64,000 nt of DNA from an uncultured Bacteroidia bacterium (GTDB taxonomy: Bacteria > Bacteroidota > Bacteroidia > Bacteroidales > UBA932), in the NCBI GenBank assembly GCA_902784435.1, contig CACZUR010000012.1, positions 29,824-93,823 of the forward strand, written 5' to 3'. The position numbers and the translations under genes were made by a program. A model generated the notes under the pieces. The model was not told the origin of the DNA. It made no database searches and saw only the letters and a list, made by a program, of their open reading frames with translations. The first letter of the stretch is position 1, and the number at the start of each line of letters is the position of its first letter. This document shows positions 60,400 through 64,000 of the stretch, one piece after another.

Positions 60400-60712
60400 A
60401 ATCATTCAAAATGTGACAATTTATGTGACAATTTGGAGCTTAATCCTCCATTTGACTATTCTTAGCTGTAATGGACACGGGTGCAAAGAATCCAGGCGCT
60501 CTTCTGATATGCCTAAAAGAAAGCACCTTCCGGGTACAGATGAACCTGTCCCGGATTAGTGTCTTCTATCTTGCATATTTCCAGTTTTGTCATCACGCAA
60601 AAATTTCGACGGCCTTCGGCCGTAAAGAGGGTTTCGCCCAAGATTAAATGTTTTAATGCTGATCGCATCCGCAATCAGCTGGACGGCTGGGCCTAATGGC
60701 CCTGGCCGTCCT
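60400..60712. other. Intergenic stretch without a credible gene; 12-bp tandem repeat and hairpins
   Basis: ATGTGACAATTT occurs twice in perfect tandem (60411-60422 and 60423-60434), next to the tRNA-Ser gene, where integration sites often lie. A hairpin GACGGCC-ttc-GGCCGT (about 60609-60624) and a long stem GGACGGCTGGGCC / GGCCCTGGCCGTCC (60681-60711) sit before the end of the minus-strand gene. Short open frames here show no recognisable protein. No integrase gene was found. Confidence 0.6.
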
Positions 60713-61801
60713 TTATTCTGAGACGGGACGGACTGATTGCCCGACGAAACGGTAGTAGTAGCCCCTGCCGACTTCTCCGAAATAGAAGCACACGTAACAT
60801 GCGCGGTACGGGGAGTCCGTATCGAGAGATGAAGACCAGTAGTAGCCGCTGATACCCACAATGTAGGGGTCGCTATTCAACCGGAAACCAGCGACGGGAA
60901 GGAATATACTGTTGCCGTTTATTTTACTGGTTACCCTGTAACCGTTCACGCCACTCTGGGTTGTCCATGTCCAAGTGCATTTGGTCCTTAGTTCCGTCCA
61001 TTCCGTATCACTAGGCATCCGCCAACTGCCGCCGAGCTTGACTTTAGCAACATCATCTGCCGGATCAAGAACCGTCTTGTGGTCCACCCTGCCTAGAGAA
61101 CTGTTTGTATTATATTTGGTTAAGGAACTGGAAGAACCATTGCTCCATTTATAAACAGACCAATCATAGGTCATTTTGATTTCGGTTTCACCCCAGGCGT
61201 AGTAATCTCCATACTCTTCCGGCTGATGTGCACCAAGGTTGCAAGTCGCCCATTTGACAGAAAGCCCCAAATCAACATACCCAACCTTAGAACTGCCCAT
61301 TTGAGACGACTGGGAACTGGAACTAATATCTGCCTTGGAATCAGCCAAGTCGTAGTTGCCCAACTTCTCAGCAAGATTGTCGGCGAGAGTCTCCATGGCC
61401 GTACGATACTCGTTCTTTACAAACGTGGCTCCCTCCGTGGCGCAAGTAAGGCCTGTTGAGACATCCAGGGCGTTTACTTCAACGGTATACTCGTCCATTA
61501 ATTTATTAATGGTCCCAACCACAACCAACTTGGCTGCTAATTCACGACCCAATCTAAGCATCTGCTGCCTGGTCATGTCGGAGCGATTGAAGCCAAAAGA
61601 CTCTATTGTACTGTTGATTTGGGCAGAAGGAATGTCCCTATAGCCATCAATGAAGAAGTTGGCGCGAAAATTATAACCAAGTGCATCCACCTCTTCGGCT
61701 GTCACGTTTGTACCTAGCTGGAAGTCTAGCAGGGCAAAGCGTTGAGCATGCAACGTCAGAGAGATCAGCCACAAAATACAAAAGATAAACAGTCTTTTCA
61801 T
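60713..61801 (-). CDS. Exported CsgG/LpoB-like protein fused to a Fibrobacter-type major paralogous domain
   Basis: A 362-residue exported protein. Signal peptide (to about residue 20, SLTLHAQ), then a domain (about 22-150) with FALLDFQLGTNVTAEEVDAL, LGRELAAKLVVVGTINKLMD and a VEVNALDVSTG strand, which resembles the CsgG/FlgO/LpoB fold. A Ser-rich linker (about 158-172; SSSSQSSQMGSS) leads to a C-terminal domain (about 173-362) with VDLGLSVKWATCNLG, DYYAWGETE and the late GYYWSSSLDTDS, the marks of the Fibrobacter succinogenes major paralogous (FISUMP) domain. The N-terminal part is a clear paralogue of the two genes upstream. Function unknown. Confidence 0.7.
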   Translation of the reverse strand: MKRLFIFCILWLISLTLHAQRFALLDFQLGTNVTAEEVDALGYNFRANFFIDGYRDIPSAQINSTIESFGFNRSDMTRQQMLRLGRELAAKLVVVGTINKLMDEYTVEVNALDVSTGLTCATEGATFVKNEYRTAMETLADNLAEKLGNYDLADSKADISSSSQSSQMGSSKVGYVDLGLSVKWATCNLGAHQPEEYGDYYAWGETEIKMTYDWSVYKWSNGSSSSLTKYNTNSSLGRVDHKTVLDPADDVAKVKLGGSWRMPSDTEWTELRTKCTWTWTTQSGVNGYRVTSKINGNSIFLPVAGFRLNSDPYIVGISGYYWSSSLDTDSPYRACYVCFYFGEVGRGYYYRFVGQSVRPVSE

Positions 61802-61846
61802 TTGCAGATAATAGTTTTATTATCCTCCAAAAAGAGAGATTAAAGA

Positions 61847-62335
61847 TTATTCAATTTTAGAGGCGATTTTCCGCGCCAAAGCATCCATCTCCCTGCTGTA
61901 CTCCGATTGTGGAAAAGCTTTACCCTCAAAAGCCTTCGTTGTCTCTTTCACAGAATCGATAACCTGAACATCAACACTATATTCATCCATCAACTTATTG
62001 ATGCTGCCAATCACTACATATTTGACCCCAAGCCTGCGACCCAACTCGCACGCCTGCTGTTTCGTCATTTTGGCAGGTCGATAGCCACTTTTATTAAACT
62101 CATTGTTAATGCGGTCTGCTTCTGTCAATTTATAGTTAGACGGATGGAAACTTACCGCAAAGATTTCGGCGATATCTTTCGCTTCCTCCGCAGTCACATT
62201 CTTCCCATATTGAAAGTCCAGCACAGCGCATTCCTCGGTCGGGACAGAAGATGTTGCAATTGTTTTCTGACTGCCGCAAGAAGAGAAACACATGGCAGCA
62301 AGAGCAAGCGTAACGATAATTATGCTATTTTTCAT
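61847..62335 (-). CDS. CsgG/LpoB-like lipoprotein
   Basis: A 162-residue predicted lipoprotein (lipobox CFSSC, Cys20) with the same core as its neighbours: CAVLDFQYGKNVTAEEAKDI, MTKQQACELGRRLGVKYVVI, GSINKLMDEYSVDVQVID. ATG at MKNSIII is used; a TTG nine codons upstream lacks a proper signal. The array's other members have ordinary signal peptides, so this one alone is membrane-anchored. It lies 31 bases downstream of one paralogue and 45 bases upstream of the other. Function unknown. Confidence 0.72.
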   Translation of the reverse strand: MKNSIIIVTLALAAMCFSSCGSQKTIATSSVPTEECAVLDFQYGKNVTAEEAKDIAEIFAVSFHPSNYKLTEADRINNEFNKSGYRPAKMTKQQACELGRRLGVKYVVIGSINKLMDEYSVDVQVIDSVKETTKAFEGKAFPQSEYSREMDALARKIASKIE

Positions 62336-62366
62336 TATGTTGAGATTTCTCTTCAAGAACAACTGA

Positions 62367-62813
62367 TTACTCTATCTTGTGGACAAGCGACTGGGCAATG
62401 TATTTTACTTCTCTGCGGTATTCGGACTTTTGGAAGGTATTCCCCTCGGAGGCAATCGTGGTCCCTGTCGAAACATCTATAACCTGCACATCGACACTAT
62501 ACTCGTCCATCAGTTTATTAAGGGTGCCCACAACCATAACCTTGGCTTCAAGCTTGCGCCCCACTTCGAGCAATTGCTGTTTCGTCATACCAGTTTTATC
62601 ATAACCAAGTGTCTTGATTAAACTGTTGACACGATCCACATCTATTACATTGTAATTGTCGGGATAAAAATTCGTACGAAAGTTGTAGGAAATGGCATCG
62701 ACCTCTTCCGCTGTAACGTTTGTACCTAGTTGGAAATCCAAAACTGCACACTTCTGCGCGCGTAAAGTCAGCACCATCAGGCACATCGCGCAAATCAAAA
62801 TTACTTTTTTCAT
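62367..62813 (-). CDS. CsgG/LpoB-like exported protein, first gene of the array
   Basis: A 148-residue exported protein with signal peptide (MVLTLRAQ, cut near residue 20) and one CsgG-like domain: CAVLDFQLGTNVTAEEVDAI, MTKQQLLEVGRKLEAKVMV and a VGTLNKLMDEYSVDVQVID block, then STGTTIASEG and the KSEYRRE end. It is the closest paralogue of the first half of the FISUMP fusion. ATG at MKKVILI chosen for the signal peptide. A promoter (TTTG-N20-TACTTTTG on the minus strand) lies about 150 bases upstream. Confidence 0.75.
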   Translation of the reverse strand: MKKVILICAMCLMVLTLRAQKCAVLDFQLGTNVTAEEVDAISYNFRTNFYPDNYNVIDVDRVNSLIKTLGYDKTGMTKQQLLEVGRKLEAKVMVVGTLNKLMDEYSVDVQVIDVSTGTTIASEGNTFQKSEYRREVKYIAQSLVHKIE

Positions 62814-63209
62814 AATAATACGGTTATTGCGCACTAATCCGGGGACAATGCGCCTTTGATATTGATTAAATGATTGTGTACTAAAGAATAGCCCCTCCTT
62901 GTTAGGAAGAAAAAATCATCAATATGACTGTAAATTGTCATCTGGAACTATATCACTTTTCAAAAGTAGCAAATATTGACAAAAAAAACAAAAAGCGGAT
63001 AATAATTCTTCGACGCAATCAAATCTAAGAGCCCCAAAAGATGGAGCTTTCAAACTCAGAATTGAATCAAACCGTGATAATAGTTATTAAAATGCCAGCC
63101 GTCCCAGTAGTTGTTCGGAATGATACGTGTTGTGGTGATATTTCTCCGAACCGCAGTGTATAGCAATTATATTTGAAGTACATACATAAGCATTTTCAGA
63201 ATTCCCGAA
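62814..63209. promoter_or_regulatory. AT-rich gap with the promoter of the CsgG-like array
   Basis: No gene is visible in this 396-bp stretch. On the minus strand TTTG (62989-62992), 20 bases, and TACTTTTG (62961-62968) form a full Bacteroidota promoter directed at the three-gene array, leaving a long untranslated leader of roughly 140 bases. The rest is AT-rich and unstructured as far as can be seen. Confidence 0.55.
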
Positions 63210-63938
63210 TCAATCCTTCTCGTTGAGGATATACTTCGCAGCCTCCTCAGCTTTCTTAGCTGCCCAGACAATCATCCTGTTGTCATTCTTCAACGCTTTC
63301 ATCCAGGACTGAATATAAGCGGCTGAATTGTTGAAGGCACGTTCGTTCTCGATACCGATACGGTTACAGAGCATAGCCGAGCCGATCTCGGCTACAAGCT
63401 CCTCGCGGGAGTAGTCCTTATCTCCAAAACGTGTGATGGGACTCTCGGGCTTCCGGTTGCAGCGGGATTCGTGCATTGTTGAGTGAGTGAATTCATGGAA
63501 GGCGGTGGAGTAGTACTCCTCGGCCAGTTGGTACTGGGCGAGCCTGGGAACAACCACCTCGTCCCGGGCTGGAGAGTAATAGGCCGATGCGGATTCTTCC
63601 TCATTGAAGAATTTGAGGGTGCTTTCTCGCTGAAGGTAAGCGGAGATTACATCTTCAGCCCGCTGGATAGGGGAGAGGTTGGAACCAGGCTCAACCGCCT
63701 GGCACTTACTCTCAATGCCGACAGTGTCGTCGATATGGAAGACGCGGTACCACTTGAGAATCAGATAGCCGTCACGCTTCTTGTCTTCCTCTTCAGTGAC
63801 TTCGTTTTTTTCAACGAATTGACAGTAGACGCAGAAGCGGGACTTGGCGCCAGGTTTCACTTGGCCATTCTTTGCCTGGATCTGATTCCATGTGAGCCAT
63901 ATCGGCTCACCTGCAATCTTCCGTGTCCCACTACCCAA
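63210..63938 (-). CDS. ArdC-like antirestriction zinc metallopeptidase, 5' part missing or frameshifted
   Basis: About 242 residues resembling the C-terminal two-thirds of ArdC proteins: an EPIWLTWNQIQ strand from the ssDNA-binding half, then the zincin motif HEFTH (148-152) and the EELVAEIGSAMLC glutamate helix. The frame opens at a TTG (63938) with no ATG, and an in-frame stop lies about 50 bases further upstream (63987-63989). Another frame from the window edge (RAQLRGVSDLPFFMFRL, stop at 63931-63933) looks like the missing N-terminal part, so a one-base frameshift is likely. ArdC genes are carried by conjugative and mobile elements, marking this flank as such. Confidence 0.65.
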   Translation of the reverse strand: MGSGTRKIAGEPIWLTWNQIQAKNGQVKPGAKSRFCVYCQFVEKNEVTEEEDKKRDGYLILKWYRVFHIDDTVGIESKCQAVEPGSNLSPIQRAEDVISAYLQRESTLKFFNEEESASAYYSPARDEVVVPRLAQYQLAEEYYSTAFHEFTHSTMHESRCNRKPESPITRFGDKDYSREELVAEIGSAMLCNRIGIENERAFNNSAAYIQSWMKALKNDNRMIVWAAKKAEEAAKYILNEKD

Positions 63939-64000
63939 AGATCCTGCACAACCTGAACATGAAGAACGGCAGATCGGACACCCCTCTCAGCTGAGCCCGG

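Noticed and set aside
60293-60559. Open frame starting inside tRNA-Ser
   Set aside because: It reads through the tRNA and its terminator; no domain, so a chance frame.

Overview
The window is a GC-rich piece of a Bacteroidota chromosome, most likely order Bacteroidales. Evidence: promoters with the Bacteroidota -7 box (TAnnTTTG) stand before many genes; the omega subunit, OmpH/BamA, NigD-like lipoprotein and carboxyltransferase are of Bacteroidales type; and the division/cell-wall cluster has the Bacteroidota gene order. Genus cannot be fixed by eye. Almost all of 1-60,365 is dense core genome with long same-strand runs and many ATGA start/stop overlaps. From the tRNA-Ser gene rightward (60,366-64,000) the DNA becomes visibly more AT-rich and looks like an island.

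Layout. 1-2,887 (-): an M23-like protein, dxr and a truncated rseP. 2,912-3,945 (+): ruvX, def. 4,054-4,800 (-): tcdA. 4,889-7,303 (+): phosphomannomutase and an M23/LysM hydrolase. 7,300-11,676 (-): three genes read as one unit, a lipoprotein of the M49 peptidase fold whose zinc site is destroyed, a DASS dicarboxylate symporter and a DcaP-like porin. 11,865 (+): gdhA. 13,275-18,072 (-): nadK, uppS, bamA, ompH. 18,153-27,211 (+): pdxJ, a second OmpH-like lipoprotein, a glycosyltransferase, a LysM/binding-protein fusion, trxB, bamD, rpoZ, recN, a Fur-like regulator and a lipoprotein. Then radC, a carboxyltransferase with a lysine-less biotinyl domain (-), tRNA-His, upp, miaB, two small exported proteins and rpoN.

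34,942-50,028 (+) is the dcw cluster: mraZ, rsmH, ftsL, ftsI, murE, mraY, murD, ftsW, murG, murC, ftsQ, ftsA, ftsZ, preceded by four TGGAA repeats at exact 10-bp spacing that fit an MraZ operator. It is followed by gltX, truB/rpiB (-), a DUF3990/HTH toxin-antitoxin-like pair, rpsO-pnp, and a murein-peptide salvage pair (NlpC/P60 hydrolase plus dipeptide epimerase).

The island side of tRNA-Ser holds three tandem paralogues with a CsgG/LpoB-like core (one fused to a Fibrobacter-type paralogous domain) and, at the right edge, an ArdC-like antirestriction metalloprotease gene that seems broken at its 5' end.

The most unusual observations are: (1) a dispersed family of nested-palindrome elements placed just after stop codons, with conserved core segments but arms that change in step; (2) the dead-peptidase/symporter/porin operon; (3) ribosomal protein S15 with an in-frame loss of about 19 residues; (4) the triple CsgG-like array beside tRNA-Ser; (5) several proteins that keep a fold but have lost a catalytic or attachment residue.
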